Assembly (NCBI RefSeq): GCF_036323735.1
Contig: NC_086034.1
Coordinates: forward strand, 30,558,439 to 30,622,438
Origin: Rattus norvegicus
Taxonomy: Eukaryota; Chordata; Mammalia; Rodentia; Muridae
Direction of reading: 5' to 3'
DNA: 64,000 bases
Positions 45,452 through 56,435 of this stretch are shown piece by piece. The notes beneath the pieces are model-generated. The model ran no database searches. It saw only the letters and a list, made by a program, of their open reading frames with translations, and was not told the DNA's origin. The number at the start of each line of letters is the position of its first letter. Positions within the stretch are counted from its first letter, which is position 1. Position numbers and translations under genes: made by a program.

Positions 45452-45561
45452 GGAGAGAGAGATCTTTATTTTTCATTAATGCCCATGTTCCCTAGAGCTA
45501 TCTACCGATAAGATTCCACCATATCCCTTTCTAAATATCAAAAATATTATCACAGAACTAG

Positions 45562-45889
45562 TGTTGGAGATTGGTTCTAAGGCTTTGATTCAGTCGGAAA
45601 GCTGCGTGTCCAAATGTTAAAGGTCCTTGTCCCCATTTATTTTACTGATCGATCAATAAAGATGTCAATGGCCAATGGCGAGACCCTTAGAGTTGTGTAG
45701 GTTAGAATGCAGAAAGGAAAGGCAGAATTGCTGTGACTCAGGGAAGGTGGACTCAGGAGATAAAGCCAACCAGCCATGTGAGATTTTGGCTAAGTGGCCA
45801 CAAGACACTTCCCCATTGGGCCTGGGGTGTCAGGGGAAGGTTTAGGAGTGCTCAACCTTTGATGTAGCCAAGGAATTTGAAAAATCAGC

Positions 45890-45923
<34 letters not shown>

Positions 45924-46012
45924 ATGCGTGCGTGCATGTCTTTCATTTGTGGATACAAACATAGTGCATCTACCAGGAGCACAAATTGGTGTAGCCTATA
46001 CTCACCACTACA
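45562..46012 (+). repeat. 5' LTR of the split ERV
   Basis: 451 bp from TGTTGGAGATTGG to CACTACA. An AATAAA is at 45655-45660. A TG microsatellite (45890-45938) has expanded in its 3' part, which explains most of the length difference from the 416-bp 3' LTR. Confidence 0.75.
45890..45938. repeat. (TG)n microsatellite inside LTR
   Basis: Pure TG then TGCG/TGCA variants. The partner LTR has only a short ATATGTGTAT at the same place, so the expansion happened after insertion. Confidence 0.9.
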
Positions 46013-46014
46013 GA

Positions 46015-46032
46015 TCTCAGTCAACGTAGGGT
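46015..46032 (+). promoter_or_regulatory. Degenerate primer-binding site, tRNA-Lys type
   Basis: TCTCAGTCAACGTAGGGT starts two bases after the LTR end. It keeps the contiguous CAACGT core and 11 of 18 bases of a tRNA-Lys1,2 primer site. Weak alone, but in exactly the expected place. Confidence 0.45.
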
Positions 46033-46556
46033 GAGAACATACTTAAAAATATTTTAGAAATTCTCAGACAGAATACACACATGCAATCTATATAAGTTTA
46101 GGATAAGTGAAGAGTTGTCTTTTCAGCTAGCCAAGTTGAGTCACATGGTTCCCATGCAAGTCTCAGAACTGGTACAAAAGAACACTGGCAGGTATGTACC
46201 CCCTACCTGCTAGGAGGAAGTTAGTGAGAGGCAGATAGCCAGATGGTAGACTCAGCCTCATTTCTACAAGCAAATAATCAAAGAATAGAGATTTTTAAAT
46301 TATGATTTAATTGCTTTTAAGGGCAGAAGAGTGTATAATGGTAATTATTTAAATTATCTAAATAAACAGAGATATTAACCCCCACAGAAGAATGAATAAA
46401 AAATGCTCTAAAGAAATTTAAAAGTTTTGCCAAAGTCAATTCTCCAAATCTTTGAACATGGTCCACATGAGATTTCTGGGATTGTTCCTGCCTGGTATGA
46501 CATAAACAAGAGCTCACACAGTAAGTAGACATAGATGATAAATATTGAGGCATTTG

Positions 46557-46599
<43 letters not shown>

Positions 46600-48237
46600 T
46601 ATATATGGATAGGAAGCCTAAGAAGCCTAACCTACCTCAGAGAGTAGAAATTTAGGTCTTGAGAATTACATAAAGAATAAGGGGCATAATAAATATGTAC
46701 CCAGAGAGATATTAATCTTCATAGTAGGGAGGACTTAAGTATATATAGATGTCTAAACAATTTGAGCCTTGATCTCATGTTGGTTGGGGCAGGAGATAGC
46801 AAAAACATACTGTCTCAACAGAGAATAATTTTTGCTTTAATTGCATTGAATTTTTTTAAATTATAAAAATACATGTGGTTATGAGTTTGTGCTTATATTA
46901 GAATTCCTGTAAGAGAGAGGTCAAGCTATATATACCTTTAATGGTTTTTCCATTACTGGACCAAGGACATGGTATTTTGGGACAGAGGTTTGTAATTGTG
47001 TTGACAAAAAAGGAGAGAAGGCATTGGATCCCTTCCAGAGTGATATGGATAAGATATGACAGGGGAAGACTTCCTGAAGATCTTGAAAAATTAAAAAAAA
47101 AAATTGAACAGCACAGGTAACTTGATCTGCCAATTCCTCAACATGGGAATAGCCCAGTACATAAGAATGTCTTTAGCCAAAACTTCAGCTAAAATGATAT
47201 AATAAATCTTGTTAGTTATGGAATCCTCAAGATTCTATCTGCCCTCCTTCATATGGCATGGATGAAGATTATAATTACAATTGTTTACTGATAAAATTAA
47301 CTTATAAAAAGACAGTTGTCTTCACCTATTCAAACAAGGAGCAAATGTCATCCTTAAGTGATCTGTGCACCTTGTGTAATTCATACAAAAATCTTAATGG
47401 CACTAAGATTTTAGTTGTAAGATTCATATATTGTAGAATATTTAGCTTTGACAAGATTCATCCTCAGAGGCACTGAACTGACCTGCTGCTCCATCCCCCT
47501 GCTTCCTGACGCAGTCCAGAGACTTGCTTCCAGAGAAACTTCAGGTACTGTTACTGAATCTAAATGATCTTTCCTCATCTAAGATTTCAGACAAAACCAG
47601 TCAGAACTTCAGTCAAGCTCTGAGACTTATAAGCATACAGAGACTGGATAACAGATGTTAAAGCTAGCCTTCTTAAGTCTAACCAAATTTGCTAATTTTC
47701 CTAGCACTCCTCACCCCTTTAAAAATTTCTCATCACCCCTATTCAGTAGAAAAAAGCCATAGGGAGCTGTCTGCCAGATTCCTTGGGTTTGGGTGTCTGG
47801 TTATGGTTGTTTTACAAGTTATAAATAGGTTGTTATTTTAAGGGATAATTTAGGAATGATCATAGTTTTGAACAGGGAGAAAGTAGATGGGATAGATTAC
47901 AAAAGCTACTCTTGGGCAAAGCATTGTGTAGCCTTAATCTTACATAGGAAGAAATCTTTGTAGTTCATATAAAATTGAAGTTATAATTTCTTACATTGGT
48001 ATAGAATTTATATATTGATATATAATTAAGATTTTAATTGGTATAAATTTATATATTGATACAAAATTTGAAATTAATATTGTTACTCTTAGGCATTATA
48101 CCTATCAACTCATTTAAGAATATCAGGCTTCGACCCAGTCCTTCTAATAGCTGCTATTACAAACTGTTAAATATGATTATGTAACACAGGTTAAGGGCCA
48201 GGTAGTAAACGGATGGTTAGGTTAGATTTCTAATTTT
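46033..48237 (+). other. ERV interior, 5' part, no open frames
   Basis: About 2.2 kb of AT-rich sequence between the primer site and the first L1. It includes a TA microsatellite (46558-46606). No retroviral protein motif is recognisable. The last 10 bases, TTCTAATTTT (48228-48237), are the target duplicated by the L1. Confidence 0.5.
46558..46606. repeat. (TA)n microsatellite
   Basis: 16 TA units, a one-base slip, then seven more. Confidence 0.95.
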
Positions 48238-48958
48238 TTTTTATTAACTTGAGTACTTCTTATTTACATTTCGAATGTTATTCCCTTTTCTGGTTTCCGG
48301 GCAAACATCCCGCTAATCCCTCCCGCTCCCCTTCTTTATGGGTGTCCCCCTCCCCACCCTCCCCCCATTGCCGCCCTCCCCCCAACAAACACTTTCACTG
48401 GGGGTTCAGTCTTAGCAGGACCAAGGGCTTCCCCTTAAACTGGTGATCTTACTAGGATATTCATTGCTACCTATGGGGTCAGAGTCCAGGGTCAGTCCAT
48501 GTATAGTCTTTAGGTAGTGGCTTAGTCCCTGGAAGATCTAGTTGCTTGGCATTGTTGTTCATAAGGGGTCTCGAGCCCCTTCAAGCTCTTCCAGTTCTTT
48601 CTCTGATTCCTTCAACGGGGTCCTATTCTCAGTTCAGTGGTTTGCTACTGGCATTCGCCTCTGTATTTGCTGTATTCTGGCTGTGTCTCTCAGGAGAGAT
48701 TTACATCCGGCTCCTGTCTGCCTGCACTTCTTTGCTTCATCCATCTTGTCTAATTGGTTGGCTGTATATGTATGGGCCACATGTGGGGCAGGCTCTGAAT
48801 GGGTGTTCCTTCTGTCCCTGTTTTAATCTTTGCCTCTCTATTCCCTGCCAAGGGTATTCTTGTTCCCCCTTTTAAAGAAGGAGTGAAGCATTCACATTTT
48901 GATCATCCATCTTGAGTTTCATGTGTTCTATGCATCTAGGGTAATTCAAGCATTTGGG
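48238..48958 (-). other. L1 copy A 3' UTR
   Basis: From the ORF2 stop to the tail. It contains the complement of a G-rich tract at 48319-48390 (runs of C on the plus strand), the conserved tetraplex-prone part of rodent L1 3' ends. The tail is short (T-run 48234-48242). Confidence 0.9.
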
Positions 48959-51900
48959 CTAATAGCCACTTATCAATGAGTGCATACCATATGTGTTTTT
49001 CTGTGATTGGGTTACGTCACTCAGGATGATATTTTCCAGTTCCAAACATTTGTCTATGAATTTCATATAGTCATTGTTTTTGATAGCTGAGTAATATTCC
49101 ATTGTGTAGATGTACCACATTTTCTGTATCCATTCCTCTGTTGAAGGGCATCTGGGTCCTTTCCAGCTTCTGGCTAATATAAATAAGGCTGCTATGAGCA
49201 TAGTGGAGCACGTGTCTTTTTTATACGTTGGGGCATCTTGTGGGTATATGCCCAAGAGAGGTATAGCTGGATCCTCAGGCAGTTCAATGTCCAATTTTCT
49301 GAGGAACCTCCAGACTGATTTCCAGAATGGTTTTACCAGTCTGCAATCCCACCAACAATGGAGGAGTGTTCCTCTTTCTCCACATCCTCGCCAGCATTTG
49401 CTGTCACCTGAGTTTTTGATTTTATCCATTCTCACTGGTGTGAGGTGAAATCTCAGGGTTGTTTTGATTTGCATTTCCCTTATGACTAAAGATGTTGAAC
49501 ATTTCTTTAGGTGTTTCTCAGCCATTCGGCATTCCTCAGCTGTGAATTCTTTGTTTAGCTCTGAACCCCATTTTTAATAGGGTTATTTGTCTCCCTGTGG
49601 TCTAACTTCTTGAGTTCTTTGTATATTTTGGATATAAGCCCTCTATCTGTTGTAGGATTGGTAAAGATCTTTTCCCAGTCTGTTGGTTGTCATTTTGTCC
49701 TAACCACAGTGTCCTTTGCCTTACAGAAGCTTTGCAGTTTTTTGAGATCCCATTTGTCGATTCTTGATCTTAGAGCATAAGCCATTAGTGTTTTGTTCAG
49801 GAAATTTTTTCCAGTGCCCATGTGTTCCAGATGCTGCCCTAGTTTTTCTTCTACTAGTTTGCGTGTATCTGGTTTGATGTGCAGGTCCTTGATCCACTTG
49901 GACTTAAGCTTTGTACAGGGTGATAAGCATGGATCAATCTGCATTCTTCTACATGTTGACTTCCAGTTGAACCAGCACCATTTGCTGAAAATGCTATCTT
50001 TTTTCCATTGAATGGTTTTGACTCCTTTGTCAAAAGTCAGGTGCCATTGGTGTGTGGGTTCATTTCTGGGTCTTCAATTCTGTTCCATTGGTCTACCTGT
50101 CTGTCTCTATACCAATACCATTCAGTTTTTATCACTATTGCTCTGTAATATTGCTTGAGTTCAGGGATAGTGATTCCACCTGAAGTCCTTTTATTGTTGA
50201 GAATAGTTTTAGCTATCCTGGTTTTTTTGTTATTCCAGATGAATTTGCAAATTGTTCTGTCTTAGTCTTTGAAGAATTGGATTGGTATTTTGATGGGGAT
50301 TGTATTGAATCTGTAGATCGCTTTTGGTAAAATGGCCATTTTTACTATATTAATCCTGCCAATCCATGAGCATGGGAGATCTTTACATCTTCTGAGGTCT
50401 TCCTCATTTTCTTTCTTCAGAGTCTTGAAGTTCTTATTGTACAGATCTTTTACTTACTTACCGAGGTACTTTTTATAATTTGGGTCTATTATGAAGGGTG
50501 CCGTTTCCTTAATTTCTTTCTCGACTTGTTTCTCTTTTGTGTAGAGGAAGGCTACTGATTTATTTGAGTTAATTTTATACCCAGCCACTTGGCTGAAGTT
50601 GTTTATCAGCTTTAGTAGTTCTCTGGTGAAACTTTTGGGATCACTTAAATATACTATCATATTATCTGCAAATTGTGATATTTTGACTTCTTCTTTACCA
50701 ATCTGTATCCCCTTGACCTCCTTTTGTTGTCTGATTGCTCTGGCTAGAATTTCAAGAACTATATTGAATAAGTAGGGAGAGAGTGGGCAGCCTTGTTTAG
50801 TCCCTGATTTTAGTGGGATTGCATCAAGTTTCTCTCCATTTAGTTTAATGTTAGCAACTGGTTTGCTGTATATGGCTTTTACTATGTTTAGGTATGGGCC
50901 TTGAATTCCTATTCTTTTCAGGATTTTTATCATGAAGGGGTGTTGAATTTTGTCAAATGATTTCTCAGCATCTAATGAAATGATCATGTGGTTTTGTTCT
51001 TTCAGTTTGTTTATATAATGGATCACGTTGATGGTTTTCCATATATAAAACCATCCCTGCATGCCTGGGATGAAGCCTACTTGATCATGGTGGATGATTG
51101 TTTTGATGTGCTCTTGGATTCGGTTTGCCAGAATCTTATTGAGTATTTTTGCGTCGATATTCATAGGGAAATTGGTATGAAGTTCTCCTTCTTTGTTGGG
51201 TCTTTGTGTGGTTTAGGTACAAGAGTAATTGTGGCTTCATATAAGGAATTCGGTAGTGCTCCATCTGTTTCAATTTTGTGGAATAGTTTGGATAGTATTG
51301 GTATGAGGTCTTCTATGAAGGTCTGATAGAATTCTGTATTAAACCTGTCTGGACCTGGGCTCTTTTTGGTTGGGAGACCTTTAATGACTGCTTCTATTTC
51401 CTTAGGAGTTATGGGGCTGTTTACATGGTTTATCTGTTCCTGATTTAATTTCGGTACCTGGTATCTGTCTAGGAAATTGTCCTGCAGATTTTCAAGTTTT
51501 GCTGAGTATAGGCTTTTGTAGTAGGATCTGATGATTTTTTGAATTTCCTCTGAATCTGTAGTTATGTCTCCCCTTTCATTTCTCATTTTGTTAATTTGGA
51601 AACACTCTCTGTGTCCTCTCATTAGTCTGGCTAAGGGTTTATGTATCTTGTTGATTTTCTCAAAGAACCAACTTTTGGTTCTGTTGATTCTTTCTATGGT
51701 CCTTTTTGTTTCTACTTGGCTGATTTCAGCTCTGAGTTTGATTATTTCCTGTCTTCTACTCCTCCTGGGTGTATTTGCTTCTTTTTGTTCTAGAGCTTTT
51801 AGGTGTGCTGTCAAGCTGCTGACATATGCTCTCTCCTGTTTCTTTCTGCAGGCACTCAGAGCTATGAGATTTCCTCTTAGCACAGCTTTCATTGTGTCCC

Positions 51901-52819
51901 ATAAGTTTGGGTATGTCGTACCTTCATTTTCATTAAATTCTAAGAAGTCTTTAATTTCTTTCTTTATTTCTTCCTTGACCAGGTTATCGTTGAGTAGAGC
52001 ATTGTTCAACTTCCACGTATATGTGGGCATTCTTCCCTTATTGTTATTGAAGACCAGTTTTAGGCCGTGGTGGTCTGATAGCACGCTTGGGATTATTTCT
52101 ATATTTCTGTACCTGTTGAGGCCCGTTTTTTGACCAATTATATGGTCAATTTTGGAGAAAGTACCATGAGGAGCTGAGAAGAATGTATATCCTTTTGCTT
52201 TAGGATAGAATGTTCTATAAATATCTGTTAAGTCCATTTGGTTCATAACTTCTCTTAGTCTGTCTACGTCTCTGTTTTATTTCTGTTTCCATGATCTGTC
52301 CATTGATGAGAGTGGGGTGTTGAGATCTCTTACTATTATTGTGTGAAGTGCAGTGTGTGCTTTGAGCTTTAATAAGGTTTCTTTTACGTATGTAGGTGCC
52401 CTTGTATTTGGGGCATAGATGTTTAGGATTGAGAGTTCATCTTGGTGGATTTTTCCTTTGATGAATATGAAGTGTACTTCCTTATCTTTTTTGATGACTT
52501 TTAGTTGAAAATTGATTTTATTTGATATTAGAATGGCTACTCCAGCTTGTTTCTCCAGACCATTTGCTTGGAAAGTTGATTTCCATCCTTTCACTCTGAG
52601 GTAGTGTTTGTCTTTGTCTCTGAGGTGTGTTTCCTGTAGGCAGCAGAATGCAGGGTCCTCATTGCGTATCCAGTTTGTTAATCTATGTCTTTTTATTGGG
52701 GAGATGAGATCATTGATGTTGAGAGATATTAAGGAATAGTGATTATTGCTTCCTGTTATATTCATATTTGGATATGAGGTTTTGTTTGTGTGCTTTTTTT
52801 CTCTTTGTTTTGTTACCAA
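48959..52819 (-). pseudogene. L1 copy A ORF2 (endonuclease/reverse transcriptase), broken
   Basis: ORF2p nicks DNA and copies L1 RNA at the nick. Open pieces in order are endonuclease start 52277-52819, endonuclease end to RT 51161-52246, RT 50454-51164, a post-RT piece 49690-49944, and the Cys-rich C-terminus 48959-49525 (CGERGTLLHCWWDC seen). Lesions: TAA at 52277-52279; a -1 shift near 51165; a 12-bp deletion and a TAA near 50455; a missing A at 49571-49575; others between. Active-site changes: the endonuclease GDFN block reads RDLN (52319-52330) and the RT FADD box reads FADN (50661-50672). It could not supply activity even if the frame were restored by chance. Confidence 0.95.
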
Positions 52820-52824
52820 GATGA

Positions 52825-53962
52825 TTAGTTTCTTGCTTTTTCTATGGTGTAGCTTGCCTCCTTATGTTGGGCTTTACCATTTATTATCCTTTGTAGTGCT
52901 GGATTTGTAGAAAGATATTGTGTAAATTTGGTTTTGTCATGGAATATCTTGGTTTCTCCATCTATGTTAATTGAGAGTTTTGCAGGATACAGTAACCTGG
53001 GCTGGCATTTGTGTTCTTTTAGGGTCTGTATGACATCTGTCCAGGATCTTCTGGCTTTCATAGTCTCTGGCGAAAAGTCTGTTGTGATTCTGATAGGTCT
53101 GCCTTTATATGTTACTTGACCTTTTTCCCTTACTGCTTTTAATATTCTTTCTTTATTTTGTGAATTTGGTGTTTTGACTATTATGTGTCAGGAGGTGTTT
53201 CTTTTCTGGTCCAATCTATTTGGAGTTCTGTAGGCTTCTTGTATGCCAATGGGTATCTCTTTTTTTAGGTTGGGGAGGTTTTCTTCTATGATTTTGTTGA
53301 AGATATTTACTGTTCCTTTGGTCTATGAGTCTGCACTCTCTTCTATACCTATTATCCTTAGGTTTGATCTTCTCATTGAGTCCTGGATTTCCTGTATGTT
53401 TTGGACCAGTAGCTTTTTCTGCTTTACATTATCTTTGACTGTTGAGTCGATGATTTCTATGGAATCTTCTGCTCCTGAGATTCTCTCTTCTATCTCTTCT
53501 ATTCTGTTGGTGATGCTTGTATCTACGGCTCCTTGTCTCTTCCTTTGGTTTTCTATATCCAGGGTTGTTTCCATGTGTTCTTTCTTGATTGCTTCTATTT
53601 CCATTTTTAATTCCTTCTATTGTTTGTGTTTTCTTGGAATTCTTTCAGGGATTTTGTGACTCCTCTCTATGAGATTCTACTTGTTTATTTATGTTTTCCT
53701 GGAATTCTTTCAGGGACTTTTGTGATTCCTCTCTGTAGGCTTCTACTTGTTTATTTATGTTTTCCTGTGTTTCTCTAAGGGAGTTCTTCACGTCTTTCTT
53801 GAAGTCCTCCAGCATCATGATCAAATATGATTTTGAAACTAGATCTTGCTTTTCTGGTGTGTTTGGATATTCCATGTTTGTTTTAATGGGAGAATTGGGC
53901 TCCGATGATGCCATGTAGTCTTTGTTTCTGTTGCTTGGGTTCCTGCGCTTGCCTCTCGCCAT
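52825..53962 (-). pseudogene. L1 copy A ORF1, frameshifted
   Basis: ORF1p is the trimeric RNA-binding chaperone of L1. The start ATG at 53962 gives MARGKRRNPSNRN, and the frame ends at 53645. Further pieces are 53323-53604 (coiled coil into RRM) and 52825-53061 (C-terminal domain to KARN). The first break lies in a 66-bp tandem repeat in the coiled-coil part: unit 53629-53693 has lost one base compared with unit 53694-53759. Another shift lies between 53061 and 53323. Copy B has one unit fewer. Confidence 0.9.
53629..53759 (-). repeat. 66-bp tandem repeat in L1 ORF1 coiled coil
   Basis: Two units (65 and 66 bp) encode related 22-residue segments (ENINKQVEAYREESQKSLKEF type). Rodent L1 ORF1 is known to vary in length here by whole units; copy B carries only one. 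Confidence 0.8.
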
Positions 53963-54668
53963 CAGATTATCTCTATTTTTACTTTGTTCTGCTATTTCTG
54001 ACAGTGGCTAGACTGTCCTATAAGCCTGTGTGTCAGGAGTACTGTAGACCTGTTTTCCTGTTTTCTTTCAGCCAGTTATGGGGACAGAGTGTTCTGCTTT
54101 CGGGCGTGCAGTTTTTCCTCTCTACAGGTCTTCAGCTGTTCCTGTGGGCCTGTGTCTTGAGTTCACCAGGCAGGTCACTTGCAGCATAAAAGTTGGTCAT
54201 ACCTGCGATCCTGAGGCTCAAGTTTGCTCGTGGGGTGTTGTTTATGAGCTCTCCGCTGCGGCAGCAACCAGGAAGATCTGCGCCGCCCTTTCCCGGAGCT
54301 TCAGTGCACCAGGGTTCCAGTTGGTATTTGGTGTTTTCCTCTGGAGTCAGAGATGTGGGTCGAGTGTAGACTCTTCTGGTTTCCCAGGCGTGTCTGCCTC
54401 TCTGAAGGTTTAGGTCTCCCTCCCACGGGATTTGGTTGCAGAGAACTGTTTATCTGGTCGGTCTCTTCAGGTTCCGTTTGTGTTTCAGACGCAGCAAATT
54501 TCCTGCTCCTGTGCCCTTATCCAAGGGAACCCAGAGGCTGTATACAGTTTCCTCTTGGGTCAGGGGTGTGGGCAGGGGTGGGCAGTTTTGGTGGTCTCTT
54601 CTGCTCTGCAGTCTCAGGAGTGCCCACCTGTCTTAGTGGGTTTGGGAACAGTGAGCTGGAGGCAGGGC
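53963..54668 (-). promoter_or_regulatory. L1 copy A 5' UTR (internal promoter)
   Basis: 706 bp, GC-rich with scattered CpG, in contrast to its AT-rich flanks. By analogy with rodent L1 it should contain the internal pol II promoter. Short open frames on the opposite strand (for example 54353-54685) are chance frames in GC-rich DNA. Its upstream end is shorter than that of copy B. Confidence 0.8.
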
Positions 54669-54678
54669 TTCTAATTTT

Positions 54679-55514
54679 ATTATAATAAAATACTTTCAAT
54701 TTACTAAAATAGAAATGGCTAAGAGTAGCTAAGATTGAACAGTTCAAATATACTTGACTGAGACAGTCTTCAAAAACACCAGAAATCTACAAAATGTGAC
54801 ATTTAATGTTATTTCATTATTATGGATCATTTGACAGTTAGACATGTCTGCTACTGACAGCTTCCTCATTCTTTCAAAGAAGAATCAAGCCTCTTTTCCT
54901 CAAGGTGAGATTCCTTATCTTGGAAAGGTAGCCACAAGGCAGAAATTGACTATTTCATCTGCAGACAAAATACTGTCCAAAAAGGACAAATAGATGTGTG
55001 ATCGTCAACTACTAATCTCTGCTATGACAGGGTAACCTAGTCCTTCATATACTTCCTTCATTTATGGGTTTGCCAGATGGCTCTGGGCCAAAAGGCTGAA
55101 GACAGATGCGTCAGTATTATAAGAAACTAGGGGACTGTCCAGGTGGTAATCTGTCTCCATAATTTGTTTAAGTTTTGGAAGCTGTGTTTTACGCTTCCCT
55201 ATCTATTCAGGTGATATTTAATTCTTTCTTGGACTTCTGACAGGGGTGGATACTAATTATTGTCTCATAAGCAAACTTGTTGAGCATGGAGAGAGATGAT
55301 ATAGAGTTGAAAACATGGTTTTCAGATGGTGTTACAGGCTAAAACCAAAACAACTCCGGAATAGAATTATATACCCTTCAAATTAGGAATGATGGTACAG
55401 TATTTTATCTAATTGACAAATATGATGGATGAGATGTTCTTTGTATATCATACTTAGTGATTTTCATAATTCTTGTGGTTGTACTCAATTTATGTCTGAG
55501 AGAAGAAGATTTTT
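54679..55514 (+). other. ERV interior, 3' part
   Basis: Continues the retroviral interior after copy A. Segments such as GGTTTGCCAGATGGCTCTGGGCC and CAGATGGTGTTACAGGCTAAAACC I associate with the interior of a rodent ERV family. No open frame survives. It ends at TGTTTGTGTTTTTTT (55515-55529), the target duplicated by L1 copy B. Confidence 0.5.
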
Positions 55515-55540
55515 TGTTTGTGTTTTTTTTATATGTTTTT

Positions 55541-55716
55541 TTAAAAAAAGATTTATTTATTTAATGTATAATGTAGCTGTCTTCAGGCACACCAGAAGAG
55601 GGCATCAGATCACATTACAGATGGTTGTGAGCCACCATGTGGTTGCTGGGATTTGAACTCAGGACCTCTGGAAGAGCAGTCAGTGCTCTTAACCGCTGAG
55701 CCATCTCTCCAGCCCC
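55541..55716 (-). mobile_element. B2 SINE
   Basis: Complete head on the minus strand (GGGGCTGGAGAGATGGCTCA with A box GGCTCAGCGGTTAAG), B-box region and AT-rich tail towards 55541. It is close to consensus, hence fairly young. It sits between the left target duplication of L1 copy B (55515-55529) and the body of that L1. A related T-rich stretch, ATGTTTGTTTTTTTT (55719-55733), lies on its other side, so it integrated in the L1 tail/duplication junction. Confidence 0.95.
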
Positions 55717-55734
55717 TAATGTTTGTTTTTTTTC

Positions 55735-56435
55735 TTTTTTTTAAAATTTATTTAATATGTAATAATAATTCTTTGGTTTCCGGGTAAACATCCCCTTCCC
55801 CCCTCCCCTTCCTTAAAGGTGTTCCCCTCCCAACCATCCCCCCATTGCCGCCCTCCCCCCAACAGTCTAGTTCACTGGGGGTTCAGTCTTAGCAGGACCC
55901 AGGGCTTCCCCTTCCACTGGTGCTCTTACTAGGATATTCATTGCTACCTATGAGGTCAAAGTCCAGGATCAGTCCATGCATAGTCTTTAGGTAGTGGCTT
56001 AGTCCCTGGAAGCTCTGGTTGCTTGGCATTGTTGTACATATGGGGTCTCGAGCCCCTTCAAGCTCTTCCAGTTCTTTCTCTGATTCCTTCAACGGGGGTC
56101 CTATTCTCAGTTTAGTGGTTTGCTGCGGGCATTCGCCTCTGTATTTGCTGTATTCTGGCTGTGTCTCTCAGGAGAGATCTACATCCGGCTCCTGTCAGTC
56201 TGCACTTCTTTGCTTCATCCATCTTGTCTAATTGGGTGGCTGTATATGTATGGGCCACATGTGGGGCAGGCTCTGAATGGGAGTTCCTTCAGTCTCTGTT
56301 TTAATCTTTGCCTCTCTCTTCCCTGCCAAAGGTATTCTTGTTCCCCTTTTAGAGAAGGAGTGAAGCATTCACATTTTGATCATCTGTCTCGAGTTTCATT
56401 TGTTCTAGGCATCTAGGGTAATTCAAGCATTTGGG
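55735..56435 (-). other. L1 copy B 3' UTR
   Basis: From the ORF2 stop to the tail. The complement of the G-rich tract lies at 55796-55862. The last ~60 bp before the tail differ from copy A (TTTAATATGTAATAATAATTC), suggesting a small deletion or an altered tail. Confidence 0.85.

Larger units (their letters stand above)
48238..54668 (-). mobile_element. Near full-length rat L1, copy A
   Basis: 6.4 kb on the minus strand: 5' UTR (53963-54668), ORF1 (52825-53962), ORF2 (48959-52819), 3' UTR with G-rich tract and short A-tail ending at 48238. Target duplication TTCTAATTTT at 48228-48237 and 54669-54678. Both reading frames are disrupted. It interrupts the ERV interior. Compared with copy B at 55.7-62.1 kb it has more lesions, suggesting that it is the older of the two or has had less luck. 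Confidence 0.95.

Noticed and set aside
51564..52133. 189-codon plus-strand open frame, and its twin at 59048-59662
   Set aside because: Antisense shadow of L1 ORF2; hydrophobic composition follows from the Lys/Asn-rich sense frame.
53629..53759. CRISPR-like or satellite array
   Set aside because: Only two adjoining units without spacers, in frame within L1 ORF1.
55541..55716. CTCF site carried by the B2
   Set aside because: The B2 has GCCACCATGTGG, which breaks the core consensus at several positions. I keep only the 25005 motif.
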